Part shown: piece after piece, positions 21,564 through 32,683 of the stretch | How the letters are laid out: the number at the start of each line of letters is the position of its first letter | Numbering within the stretch: the first letter of the stretch is position 1 | Origin: Cryptomeria japonica | Lineage: Eukaryota > Streptophyta > Pinopsida > Cupressales > Cupressaceae | Direction of reading: 5' to 3' | Assembly: GCF_030272615.1 (NCBI RefSeq) | Contig: NC_081412.1 | Location: forward strand, 692,422,083-692,486,082 | Length of the DNA: 64,000 nt | Translations under genes and position numbers: made by a program | The notes under the pieces: model-generated | Told to the model about the DNA's origin: nothing | What the model saw: the letters and a program-made list of their open reading frames with translations, nothing else | The model's database searches: none

Positions 21564-22980
21564 CTAGATCTTAATTCTCAAACTTGTCCCATGAGTGTAA
21601 AATGAATTTACACAGTGTCTTTGGTGTCTTCTAATGGTTTGGTCACCTTTAAACCTATTACCAAGCCTTCCCAAGGTCACCTTGGCTATACCGGCTCCAA
21701 ACAGGCCTAATTCAATTAGCCCTCCTATTACAATTTATTCAAGGCTTGGTTTCACATCTACCCACACAAGGCCACAAATAAATTACATTTATGAGTACCC
21801 TTATCCTTGTTATAGATAATATTGCAAAATGATATTTGCATTCTTCGTACACATGGGGTTTCTAGAACTGTCCTATTTTTCAAGGGTTTTAGGCATACCC
21901 AAGTGACTTGCAAACTTGGCCTTAGAAGAATTCACTAGTCAAAAAAATTTCAAAAACCAATCAAGGATTCTCAAAGGTAATTCAATGAGGTCTTCAAACA
22001 TGTATCCACTTCTATTCTACCAATCCATGTGTGCTCTGAAAACACACATTTTATGTTGTCCTAGTCTCACCAACTCCTAGCTGTGAGCCTAGGGTATCAT
22101 TGCAAAACCACTAAAAATGTTTGCAAATATAAAAAACTCACACTAAATAGATATATAGACCCTAACCTAGTATTCCATAGGATTTCAACTGGTCCCATCA
22201 ATGGATGCTTAGGTTAGAGCCATTTCTTTCTTAAACCCTAGCTTACAAGGGTTGTGTACCTACTCGCAGAGAATGGTTTAAATCTCTGCAACTAGACACA
22301 ATCAAACCTTGAAATCTATCTTGATAGAAAGTAGATTCAATAGTCCTTCATGCCCCACAAGTACTTTCCTCTGACAAGTCCGTATTGGACTATACACACA
22401 GTAAAAACAAGGAAAAACAGTGAAAACGGTGTAAAAACAAGGTTTTTGCTTACAAAACAAAACTTGCTTTACAGTCCAACACTTCCAACCTTCACAATGA
22501 TGTTTTCTTTGGCTTTTAACAACATGATTCAGTTGGTTAGAACCAACTTCTTCACCGCCAACAACATAAAGGGCAACTTTTGCAATGTTGCAAAATGTTG
22601 CTTAGCATTTTTTTGCATCTTTTTGATCCTTAGGATGCAACCTTGTACTCAAGTGTACTCCAAGGCTCCAAAGGCCCTCTAGGCATTATAGGAGACCTAG
22701 AACAATACATTACATCCTAATTACTTGATGACTCTATTTTAGTGTAGTGCACCTGTGAACAACATCAACATTACATCTTTTTAGGATATCAACATCTTGA
22801 ACACAACAAAAGCTTGGACAACTCAGCCATGACTTCATGGAGTCACAAATGGTTGGTCCACTTCTTACAACATAAAGGACAACATAAAATACTTAATAAC
22901 AAACCACAAACATTGCATGGAGTAATAGGTACCTTGCACGAGATCCCTTACTTCATGAAAACCCCCCTTCTCTTTCAGAA
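21564..22980. other. No gene; possible diverged gypsy LTR remnant
   Basis: No coding signal. Short blocks resemble the gypsy I LTR, for example 'gagcctagggtat' near 22085 and 'ggttagagccatt' near 22211 against the 20200-20340 region. It may be a diverged LTR belonging to the gypsy F relic next to it. This is weak evidence. Confidence 0.3.
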
Positions 22981-23580
22981 ATGACTAACCTTTATGGTCC
23001 TGGTTTTCACATCCTAGCTAAGTGTGGATATAATGGTAATGATTGTGGTGCCCAAGAACAAGGGATAAAATTTCCCTTGGAAAATAACTTATGTGGTACA
23101 ATATTTGGGCTTGGCTATGATCCTTTTAAGCATACTAAAGCTTCCAAGAGAGCATCTATTAGTGTTAATGTCATCTCTACTTCTCTCTCAATAAAATATC
23201 CAGAGTATATTGACTGCGACTCTTCTAGTATCTTCAATTTGGATATTTTTCCCACTGATGATTCCTTAGCTGAATTCCTAGAAGCCTATGACAACCTTCC
23301 TCGTTATCACCATAATTGTGGATTTCTCTATTGTTTAAATACAAAATCTTACTTTGGGAAAGAAAGAAGAAACGATGAGATAGTAAAATAACTCCCTTAG
23401 TTGAAAGACACTCCTCAACAAAACAATCTCCTCATAAGTGACCCCATTGATATCAGATTAGATCCTTGTATTGAAGAAAAATTCATTAAGATAGGAAAAT
23501 GCTTGGATGAAGAAGAACAAAAACAATAATCTGAATTATTACATGAATTCCATGAAATCTTTTCTAAGATATATTATGAT
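22981..23580 (+). pseudogene. pol region upstream of RT in gypsy F
   Basis: MTNLYGPGFHILAKCGYNG, then GLGYDPFKHTKASKRASI, a segment seen between protease and RT in Tat-type polyproteins (the GLGY motif). The frame breaks at 23389 and 23527 with stops and resumes as RT. No catalytic residues are expected here. Confidence 0.6.
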
Positions 23581-24302
23581 ATGCCTGGCATTGATCCTAA
23601 GATTGTCACTCATAACATTGTCTTAGTTCCTGATGCTAAACATGTGAAACAAAAGACTCGAAAGATGATTCCCAAAATAGCATTACTTGTTAAGGCTAAG
23701 ACTGAAAATTTATTGGATGCCACATTCATCCATCCTATTGATTATTCCCCATGGATTTCAAACATTGTGGTCATAGCTAAATCTAATAACAAGATTAGGA
23801 TGTGTATGGATTTTTGAGATCTCAATAAAGCTTCTTTGAAGGATGACTTCCCTCTCCCAAATATCGATATGATAGTGGATTCTATAGTAGGCCATGCTTT
23901 TTTATCCTTCATGGATGGTTTCTCAGGATATAATCAAATCTTCATTAATCCTCAAGATCAATTCAAAATTGCTTTCACCACCCCTTGGGGCACATTTTGT
24001 TGGGTTATGATGCCTTTTGGATTGAAAAATGTTGGCACTACCTATCAACGTGCTATGACCCTCATCTTCCATGATTACATGCATAAAATATTAGAAGATT
24101 GCATTGATGACATCTTAGCTAAATCCATTCTTCACATAGATCATGTTAAGATCCTTCATCAAGTCTTTGGAAGAATTTGTAAGTACAACATGCACATTAA
24201 TCCCCAAAAGTTTGTTTTTGGTGTGGATAGTAGAAAACTATTAGGATTCATAGTCTCACATCATGGAATTGAAGTGAATACGAAGAAGATAGATGCTATT
24301 GT
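23581..24302 (+). pseudogene. reverse transcriptase of gypsy F, first part
   Basis: The RT palm is clear: NKIRMCMDF, then KDDFPLPNIDMIVDSIVGH, SFMDGFSGYNQI, FGLKNVGTTYQRAM and the catalytic box at 24100-24111. The box reads Cys-Ile-Asp-Asp instead of Tyr-Val-Asp-Asp; both metal-binding Asp residues remain but the Tyr is lost. A TGA at 23815 interrupts CMDF-DL. The frame ends at DAIV, where a solo LTR is inserted, and resumes at 25297. Confidence 0.85.
24298..24302. repeat. target-site duplication ATTGT (left; right copy 25292-25296)
   Basis: ATTGT immediately precedes TGTTAGG and immediately follows ...CCAACA of the solo LTR. Confidence 0.88.
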
Positions 24303-25291
24303 TGTTAGGACCCAGAGGCAACTAAGAGGGGGGTGAATCAGTTGTCTATTAATTTCAACCCAAATATACTTTAACAAAACTTAGTGCATAATACCAGTAA
24401 ACCAAAATTTAATGTTGGTAGACAGTTTAGTAGTTAATAACAGTATTGGTAAAGTTTAATGCATTAAATAGATAGACAAATAACATACACAACACATAAC
24501 ATAGTTATTTGTACGTGGAAACCCTGTAAGAGGAAAAACCACGGTGGGAAGCCTTAACCACAATCACATGATACTACTGCAGATAGTACGTGTGTACAAA
24601 TGGGGTCTGCATATGCAGAAAGGCCAACTGCCTAGAGCTCATTGCTCAATCACAAAATGGGAGTCACACAGACTACAATTGGATGGTTAAATCCAATGAT
24701 AATGTACTACTCAAAATAGCATCTTCATATGCTAGATTTAGTACTGGTTAAGCTTTGATTGTCTTCCTCATACCTTCCTTGAATATTCAAATGATATTTG
24801 TGTGTATAACTCTACTTATATTGGCATATACCTTATTACAATCCTTTTTCACACTCCTCTACTACATAATCTCACAAATGAGATCTTACATATATACCAA
24901 AACCTAAGACCAAATGTGTAGCTTAGCTCACTAAGAAATTACAATTAAATCAATTAGAAATGAGTAAATATGTGATGCATGATGTTGGCTCAATGAATTT
25001 ACAACAATAACCAATCAATAAAGCATCTCCATAATGTGTCATGCTGATCTGGAAAAGATAATGCTTGCCAGTCCATAACCTAGACCTATTTGCCAGTAGC
25101 AGCAAATATGCAAACTATATTGTACCAATAATCAAATCACCAAAACCAAGTGTCCAAACAATGTCTTCGACATAACCAAGTAATCTAAAGATGATAATAG
25201 ATCATCCTCAGTGCCAATGGACAATATAACCTATCAGTGAACCAGATATTGGTGAACATAACCAAGGATCTCCATGAGGATGATACCAACA
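24303..25291 (-). repeat. Solo LTR (copia type), 989 bp
   Basis: TG...CA ends, G-tract 'aagaggggggtgaatcag' at 24328, the block 'tacgtggaaaccctg' at 24512, exact 5-bp duplication. By G-tract position it is oriented on the minus strand. No internal region remains, so it arose by LTR-LTR recombination. Confidence 0.9.
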
Positions 25292-25296
25292 ATTGT

Positions 25297-25720
25297 TAGC
25301 ATGTAACCTCCTCAAAATGCTTCCCAACTAAAAATTTCACAAGGAAAGTTTCAAGCTATTCGTAGGCTTGTTTCCCAATTTACGGATCATACCCTTCCCT
25401 TCACCCAATTTCTTAAAATGAATATCGCCTTTCAATGGAATGAGGATTGTTGTCAAGCATTTAAAGACTTAAAAACATATTGGGCCAATCCTCCCATTCT
25501 TCAAGCCGTTGACCCTTCCAAATCTTTTCTTCTATACATAGCTACTTCCCTTCATGCTCTTACAATATTATTGGCACAACATGGTAAGGATGGTAGAGAA
25601 TGTCCAGTTTATTACATAAGTCCCACTTTACTTGATTATGAAATCCGATAATCTACAATAGAAAGATAATGTCTTCCTTTAGTCTTCATAATCCAAAAAT
25701 TAAGGCATTATCTTTTGAAT
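25297..25720 (+). pseudogene. RT thumb and RNase H of gypsy F
   Basis: Continues the RT: FQAIRRLVSQFTDHTLPFTQ, then FQWNEDCCQAFKDLKTYWAN, PPILQAVDPSKSFLLYIATS and YYISPTLLDYEIR. The RNase H first acidic residue, normally Asp in YL/D-A, is replaced (YIATS), consistent with the degenerate first RNase H typical of Tat elements. A TAA at 25648 separates it from the following segment. Confidence 0.78.
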
Positions 25721-26340
25721 GCTAAAGTTCATGTTATCATTAAATTAGATCCTCTAAAGAATATTTTTTCCAGAATTAACCTTTCAGGATGCTTATCCAA
25801 GTGGTTTATGATGTTGACTGAGCTTGACCTTAAGTTTGTTTCCCAGAAAACAATAAAAGGCCAAGCATTGAGCGTCCACTTAGCTGAGGCTCCTTCGCCT
25901 TTCTCCCTACCTAACCAATAGTCTTTTCTTGATGATTTCATTCTCTCTACTGAGGTTGATGAAACTTGGGAATTATATTTTGATGGCTCTAGGTGTCATA
26001 TAGGTTCAGGGCCAAGTGTTGTCTTAATCTCTCCTAAAAAGAAACATATCCCTTTATCATATCGTCTCAATTTATTGTGTACCAATAACATTATTGAATA
26101 TGAGGCTCTTATAGCTGGAATTAAAGTTGCTTTAGCACTAAATGTGAAACATCTATATATCTATGGAGACTCTCAATTAATCATAAGACAAGTGATAGGA
26201 ATTAACCAAGCTAAGAAAGAAAAATTATCACAATATAAAGATTTGGCTATATCCTTGTTGCAAAAGTTTTATTCTTATACCATGGAGCCTGTTCCTCAAA
26301 AAGATAATCAACATGTTGATGCAATGGCAAGTGTGGCCTC
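25721..26340 (+). pseudogene. Second RNase H (aRNH-type) of gypsy F
   Basis: ELYFDGSRCHIGSGPSVVL, NIIEYEALIAGIKVAL, HLYIYGDSQLIIRQV and DNQHVDAMASVA place the full D-E-D-D catalytic set: Asp in YFDGS, Glu in IEYEAL, Asp in YGDSQL, Asp in HVDAM. This archaeal-type RNase H is specific to the Tat branch. The stretch from 26075 to 26698 is uninterrupted and all catalytic residues survive, although a stop at 25919 separates it from the upstream linker. Confidence 0.85.
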
Positions 26341-26931
26341 TCTTGTATCTTTAGAGGACCCCTTGGTAGATCTCAAATTTATCATTCACAACCTCACTAC
26401 CCCAGATATTGCAGACAATCCTAGTAATATTGCATATTGTTGTGTTATAGATTCTGATGAATGGTACTTGCATATCATGAGATATTTGAATGATGGTACC
26501 TTTCCTGACTCTAAAAAAAAGTATAATAGAGCTAGGATTCACAAGTTGGCCACTAGATATATTTTCCTTTTTAATGTACTTTATGGAAGGGGTCGTAATG
26601 GTCTCCTCCTTCAATGTCTTAACAAAGTTGAAATCCCTATTTCTCTTGAGGAAGCACATTCAGGTGCTTGTGGGGGGCATTTTGGGGTAGATCCTTAGTT
26701 CAAAGGTTGCTCTGAATGGGATATTATTCGAAAACCATAGAAAAGGACTCCTTTGCATTTTTTAATAAATTTCATTAGTGTCAACAACATATCAATTTGA
26801 TCCATGCTCCCACCCAAGAAATTCAATCTCAAGTAGTGTCTTGGCCCTTTTCTACATGGGGTTTGGATCTCAATGGTAAAATATCTCCTCCCTCAGCTCA
26901 AAGATATACTTTCAACATAACTGATACTAAT
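26341..26931 (+). pseudogene. Integrase N-terminal zinc domain of gypsy F
   Basis: EEAHSGACGGHFGVD (near 26648-26692) is the H-X-H start of the HHCC finger, preceded by the connector YNRARIHKLATRYIFL. Stops follow (TAG at 26696 and others). Near 26850, TWGLDLNGK marks the first catalytic region (the W-G-x-D motif) and KDILSTxL-type sequence runs into the solo LTR at 26932. Confidence 0.75.
26927..26931. repeat. target-site duplication CTAAT (left; right copy 28229-28233)
   Basis: CTAAT precedes TGTATG and follows ...GTCTACA of the solo LTR. Confidence 0.88.
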
Positions 26932-28228
26932 TGTATGTTAGGAAATAGGAAATCATCACAAAACAAGATAAAAATACTAATCATTAGCTCAAATCACAAA
27001 AGCATTCATTGCAATGAATCTATCCTAAGACACATTCAATAGAGACATGAAAACAAAGCATACAAAACTAATGATTGTGCAAACCAGATGACGATTTGAA
27101 GGCTCCTTCCATGTGGCTCCATTGTTCTTCTTTCCTCTTCAAATGGTTGGATTGTGGATCTCACCTACAAGTGCACACACATCATTGAAAGCAAGATTGA
27201 CATTGATTTATTGATCAAGAGTACTAGAAGCATAAATTCGATAGCCTGATTATCAATTACCAATTAGCCTTGATTGATGAAGATCATCCAATTTATAGAA
27301 GAATTGGAGAGATGACAAGATTAGCATGATTCAATTCAAATGGAAATTGCAAATCAATTATGTCAATTATGACAAATTATGACAAATTATGCACTTTCTA
27401 TGCAAAATTTGTTGATTGATGATTCATGACAATTTATGACAAATTTCTATGTCAAGAATTGATTGATTGTCAATTATGACAGATTATGACAAATTTACAT
27501 GTCATTTCCATGAATTTAGGAGAGAAATAGGAGGAATTTGAAATTAGGAATTAAGAAAATTAGAAAATTGAAATTAATGAAAATTAGGAATTTGAAATTA
27601 GGTAAATTAATTAATAATCTTTCATTTATTAATTAATTCACAAAGAGGAATAATTAGCCAATTAAATGAACATTTAATTGTAATGAGAAGACTTAGGATA
27701 AATAAACAATTTATTAATCCTAAAGGAAGAAAATGACAAACAAGGTTAAATGATTAAATCACAAAACCCTAGAAGATGAATTAGGTCTTGAAAGATAATT
27801 GACTCGATTCGATTTGATTTTGGATTGATAAATGACCAATGTGATAAACGATTTGATTGAGAAAATGCGCCAATTGATGAGGAACAATGACAAATTGATC
27901 CAAATTGACACGATTGAGAAGGATGACGATTGATGACAAATTGATCGTTAAATGACAAGATTGACAAAAAAGACAAGGATTGATGACAAAATAGATTGCA
28001 AAATGACAGGATTGAAAATGACCACGACTGAAAATTGGTTATCAACAAGACCTAATTCAAAAGTGAGACAACTGAAAAATGCAGAAGAAGGACTCGATGC
28101 TTGCAAATGATAAAGACCAAGTGCGTAACATAGGAGAAATGTTAATGCGACGCAAAAACCTAAAATGAGGCAATGCGCAAATGTTAAAGTATGATTCTGC
28201 AAGCGTTGACCATTTTTAGGTGTCTACA
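26932..28228. repeat. Solo LTR (gypsy-like), 1297 bp
   Basis: Starts TGTATGTTAGGAAATAGG and ends TTTAGGTGTCTACA, a terminus common in plant gypsy LTRs, with exact CTAAT duplications. It is rich in imperfect 'aattatgacaaattatgac' repeats (27350-27490) and 'gattgatgacaaa' repeats (27780-28060). It has no relation to the copia LTRs of the window. Orientation is not determined. Confidence 0.88.
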
Positions 28229-28281
28229 CTAATTACTTTACAAAGTGGGTAGAAGCATTTCCTCTTTGATCTGCTAGATAG
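28229..28281 (+). pseudogene. Integrase core fragment of gypsy F
   Basis: The junction with 26931 reads NITDTN-YFTKWVEAFPL, the canonical strand between the first and second catalytic Asp of gypsy integrases. It then meets stops and ends where the copia LTR fragment begins. Confidence 0.8.
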
Positions 28282-29178
28282 TTCAAATAACCAAAATACA
28301 ACTAAGAGGGGGGGGGGGGGTGAACCAGTTGTCTCAGATTACCAAAACCTTAAGCAATTAAAACTTTAGCACCAGAACCCAAAAGATCAATACTAGAATG
28401 CATAAACCAATTACTGCAATAGAAGATAAACCAATTAAGCATAAACAAGAACTAGAGATAAAATATTGTCCACATGACACCAAGATTTGTACGTGGAAAA
28501 CCCAGTAAAGATAAAAACCACGATGGGAAGCCTACCCACATTTAGATAATACTTCTGTAGTAAGTATGTGATTATAATTGAGGGGCCTACACTTGCAGGA
28601 AGGCTAGTAGCCTAGAGCATACTGCTCATCACAAAAGGAGTCTCGCTGACTACATAAAAATTCAAACTACAATCTGGAAGAAATAATGAACTGCAAAGAT
28701 AACATATCCTATGCTTGAGTACAATATCAGTTAAGATCAAAACCGAAGGACTAAATCCTCTTACATAAACCCAAATCATTCACCAATGATCAACCAAATC
28801 CTCTACCTAAATGATTATTAAATTATTCACTCACATACATCCTCACATATGATCTACAATGAGATCTTACATCATATATATATACAAACCCTCGACCATA
28901 AACAATAAGGTCGACCACTAGACAATAAAAGAATTACATAATTACAAAACATGTCGGCTAGAGACCAAACAAATAATATCCAACCCATAAGACATCCTGG
29001 AAGCACATTGAGAAGTCCAATCCACACATTACATAAAGCCGGTCCATAACCTAGATAAATCGTGACCCAATTTAGGTCAACACACGCTAAAGCAATGATC
29101 CCAATCAACCAAGTCTTGAACATGATCACCATCACCATCTTGAATCTCTACTACAAACCACACCAACACCACTTATGT
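28282..29178 (-). repeat. copia D-type LTR fragment
   Basis: Carries the G-tract 'aagagggggggggggg' at 28303 and 'tacgtggaaaacccag' at 28490. Its right part (29035-29170) matches 43960-44105. GATAG flanks both ends (28277-28281, 29179-29183), but the ends are not TG/CA and the 43957 copy continues beyond 29178, so this is probably a truncated piece. Confidence 0.6.
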
Positions 29179-29573
29179 GATAGGACCTAAAACTATGTCT
29201 TCCAAAATTTTAGGTCATTTTGATTTTATTGTTCCCTCTGTCAAGGTTTCAAGGTTTACGGTTCTAGGGGTTGTAATTTTTGGTTAAGTCTTGGTATAAA
29301 AGAATAAACCTTGAGCCTTTTATGTTCTGTTGTTACTTTTCCCACTTAAGACCAAGAGTTGTTTACCATTGGTAAGGCCTTTTTATTTTCCTAAGTGCTA
29401 AGTTGTATTAGACCAGTCTATGAAATGATTTTCCTAAGTCGCATAAAATTTTCCCTATAGTCGATCCCCTTTTAATGTTTGTGCCCATGCCCATAATTTT
29501 CCTAAGTCTAAAATTCCTAAATATTTCAGCCAGCTGATAAAGACAGGACAGATCTGACAATCCACACTTCCTC
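29179..29573. other. Unassigned 395 bp, left flank of copia G
   Basis: No ORF. A TATA-like TATAAAAG is at 29295-29302 on the plus strand. Because G carries a TCCTC duplication, this stretch was originally continuous with 36989 onward and may be the promoter side of relic H. That link is inferred. Confidence 0.4.
29569..29573. repeat. target-site duplication TCCTC (left; right copy 36989-36993)
   Basis: TCCTC directly flanks both outer LTR ends of element G. Confidence 0.9.
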
Positions 29574-31103
29574 TGATAACTCAATGATGAATGGATAGTA
29601 CTAACTCGGTACTGAGGGGGGGGTGAATCAATATAGAGAAAAATATAGTCTTAAACCAGTTTGACAGCAGACACTTCAAATGACTGGCAATCAGTGACAT
29701 CGGTTTGAAATAGAGTGCAACTAGTAATGCTAACAATGACTGAGACAAGCATTAACCGGTTGCTCAATTAGCTTTTCACTCAACTCAAGACTACACTACC
29801 ATTTCACCCTTATGCATAAATAGTTAACCTATCATCAGATCATAATAACAGCTAGTTCAACATGTTTTTTTGATAGTCATAAAACACAGAACCATCATAA
29901 GCTTGACAGACAATATGAAAGCATCACAAGATAAAAGCATCACACATGACACACATATTTTTCATGTGGAAACCCAACTAGGAAAAACCACGGTGGGGAT
30001 GAATACCCACAAGCTATTTTTGAACTCTTTAGAAGTCTGCTTTGTTAGGAGCCTTGTCTGGTTAGAGACATTACAATAGGTTCTGCTAGGAACCAATCCT
30101 ATTAAAGATCACCTGGTTAAGGGATGGCTACAATACCCAGTTAAGGGTTAAACCCTGTTAAAGGTTACCTTGTTAGAGGATTTCAAGAACTCAATAGCTA
30201 AAGGATCTCGAACTCAATAGCTTTGAATTACCCTGTTAAAGGATTTACAACAAGTCGGCTAAGGCTACCCTATTAAGGGATTTTCCAACTGTTGAGGTGG
30301 TTAGAGATCAACGGGTATTACAATGATCTGGTAATAGCACTCAATGCCAATGTAGATCCACTTAAGCTCCTCTTCACCTTCTGCACTTACACTCTACAGG
30401 TATCACTTCTCTCCTTTTGGTCTGGCAAGAATTACATATCCCTTCTCTCAGATACACACACACAACTTTTGCCAATAACCTAAGAAAGAGACACAACATC
30501 AACCTTATAGGAAAATAGATAGGTTGGTAGCATAAACCCTAAACCCTAAACCTATTAGGTTAAGGAATTCAAACGGTTCAATCCTGACCATTGAGAACAC
30601 TCCATTATTTACAACAGTCTTGATCCAATCTCAAGACATTCTGCATCATCCATTTTCACCGATTTCATGGCAGTTGATAACCCATCACACGTTATCACCA
30701 TTTTACAGACTTCACACATTCTCGAGGTGGATAGGAACAATCTCCTTCATGCAAGATCCTTCACGTGCACAAGGCTAATGTGGCAACATGATATGTTCCT
30801 CATTACAATGCTAACTCATCACACAATGTCACCGGTTGAGCCACACAGGCTTGAAGCACTTAAACCGGAAACCTTGAAGTTGAGACTACCAATCGGTAGT
30901 CATACAATGCTTCCATGTGTCGGTTCCCATAACCATATGCCAGTTCACCTTGAACAAGCACACCGCTTCACTTTGGCACAAATGCCAGTTCATAGTGTTA
31001 TGCTAGTTCTCTCATATGATGGTTCTCAGCGCTTCAGCATATTGACATCAATGACAATATACAAAGTCATTATGTCCTCATATCGATTCACATAATGCCA
31101 ACA
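29574..31103 (-). repeat. 3' LTR of copia G
   Basis: 1,530 bp. Minus-strand start TGTTGGCATTATGTGAA; plus-strand start TGATAACTCAATG. Contains the telomere-like tract at 30534-30552 and the G-tract near 29618. Confidence 0.92.
30534..30552 (+). promoter_or_regulatory. Telo-box-like tract in G LTR (also at 36453-36471)
   Basis: AAACCCTAAACCCTAAACC, 2.5 units of the plant telomere repeat, conserved in both LTRs. AAACCCTAA is a known plant promoter element (telo-box). A regulatory role here is inferred. Confidence 0.5.
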
Positions 31104-31120
31104 ATCTCCCCCTTTGGCAT
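31104..31120 (-). other. polypurine tract of copia G
   Basis: Minus strand GCCAAAGGGGGAGAT abuts TGTTGGCATT, identical to the tract in elements B and E. Confidence 0.85.
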
Positions 31121-31323
31121 TGATGGCAATATACAAAGATATCTCTCCGCTTCACATCTTCTCTACTTCACATCTTCTCCCCCTTTGACAACAATGCCAA
31201 AGTGGAGGCACAAGCTTCCCTATTCCATTATGTTGCTCCCCTTGAGGAGTAGCATCCTTCGACACATCAATCCTGAAGAAAAATTTGACTATGGAATACA
31301 TGCCTGATGTGGAGCATATACCT

Positions 31324-32683
31324 TTAGTTCACCTCCTGAAGGGGTAGTACCCCTAATTCACCTCTTAACTACATAAATGTAGTCTTTGGGAGAGGCTTGG
31401 TGAATATGTCTACTAACTGCTTCTTACTGGAAACATGTTCTAGTGCAATCTCTTTGTTCTGAACCTTTTCCCTTAAGAAATGATACTTAAGCTCAAAGTG
31501 CTTGGTTAGAATGTAAAACAGGATTCTTGGAGATATTAATTGCACTAGTATTGTCAAAAAATATACTTATTGATTCAAATATAAGAACTTTGAAGCCATT
31601 TAATACATGCTTCATCCAAATTGTCTGAGTGCAGTTCATGAAAGCTACAACATACTCTGCTTTCACTGTAGACTGAGAAATACAACTTTGCTTCTTACTC
31701 ATCCATGAGACTAGTCTACCACCGAGGAAGAATTCACCATTGGTTGTGCTCTTCCGGTCATCTATATTACCAGCCCAATCAACATCTATGAACACTTTTA
31801 AGTTGAAATCCTTTCTATATGGATACCACAATCCATAGTCAACAGTTCCCTTCAGATACCTAAGAATCTGCTTGATTGCAACCAAGTGGGATTCTCTTGG
31901 GCTTTTCTAGAATCTTGTAGTAATGCCAACTGCATGTGCAATATCTAGTTTTCTATGCACTACATAATGCAACTTACCAATCATTGATCGGTATTCCTTC
32001 TCATCAACCAATTCTAAGTCATCTTCTTTAGATAGTTTACAACCAATCACAATCAAAGTACCAACCAATTTTCTATCTTCCATGCCAAAGGTCTTCAACA
32101 CCTCTTTGACATACTTGGACTGAGTGATAAAGATTCCATCCTTCATCTCCTGGATCTATAGTCCAATGAAGAATTTAATCTCCCCTATGAGTGACGTTTC
32201 AAACTCTTTCTTCATCTCATCTGCAAAATCATGACTCATCTTGTCATCTCCACCAAAGATAATATCATCAACAAATACCTCACAGATAAGGATCTGATCT
32301 CCTTCAAACTTCAAGTAGATATTACTATCTTCACTTGTTCTCTCAAATCCAATCTTCACAAGATGGGAATGCAGGTGTTCATACCATGCTCTAGGTGCTT
32401 GCTTTAGACCATATAAGGCTTTATGTAGCCTACACACCATGTCACTGTCTTCAGATAGGGCAAACCCATCTGGTTGCTCTATATACACCTCCTCTTCAAG
32501 TACACCATTTAGGAATGCATATTTTACATCCATTTGATATACTTTGAAGCCTTTAAAAGTTGCATATGCAAGAAGCATACAAACTCCTTCCAATTTGGCT
32601 ACAGGAGCAAAGGTTTCTCCATAGTCTTCTCCTTCTTCTTGAGCATATCCTTTGCATACCGATCTAGCTTTATTTCTTATCAC
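31324..32683 (-). pseudogene. Reverse transcriptase and RNase H of copia G
   Basis: RT starts [21 protein letters not shown], then [39 protein letters not shown], and the catalytic FVDD at 32264-32275. Connection and RNase H follow: RSMIGKLHYVVH, VFIDVDWAGNIDDRKSTTNGEFF, SKKQSCISQSTVKAEYV, FFDNTSAI and HVSSKKQLVDIFTKPLP. The core Asp residues of RT remain and the RNase H D-E-D set is recognisable. Stops at 32156, 31907, 31493 and 31369 fragment the frame. The end is taken as the TAA at 31324. Confidence 0.9.

Larger units (their letters stand above)
22981..28281 (+). mobile_element. Ty3/gypsy Tat-like element F (relic, interrupted by two solo LTRs)
   Basis: Plus-strand order: pre-RT region, RT, RT-linked RNase H, a second RNase H, then integrase. 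The second RNase H between RNase H and integrase is the hallmark of the plant Tat lineage. Gag, protease and both LTRs are missing or unrecognised. Two solo LTRs sit in coding sequence with exact duplications, and excising them in thought restores frame at both places. The 3' end is lost at about 28281. Confidence 0.82.

Noticed and set aside
28277-29183. GATAG-flanked complete solo LTR
   Set aside because: The ends are not TG/CA, the related copy at 43957 extends further, and the gypsy frame does not resume after it, so the flanking 5-mers may be chance.
30534-30552. Telomere or interstitial telomeric repeat
   Set aside because: Only 2.5 units, inside an LTR, and duplicated with the LTR. 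It is a promoter-type box at most.
30667-31307. Plus-strand ORFs of 142 and 70 codons
   Set aside because: They lie in the 3' LTR of copia G and its edge, and are not kept in the partner LTR.
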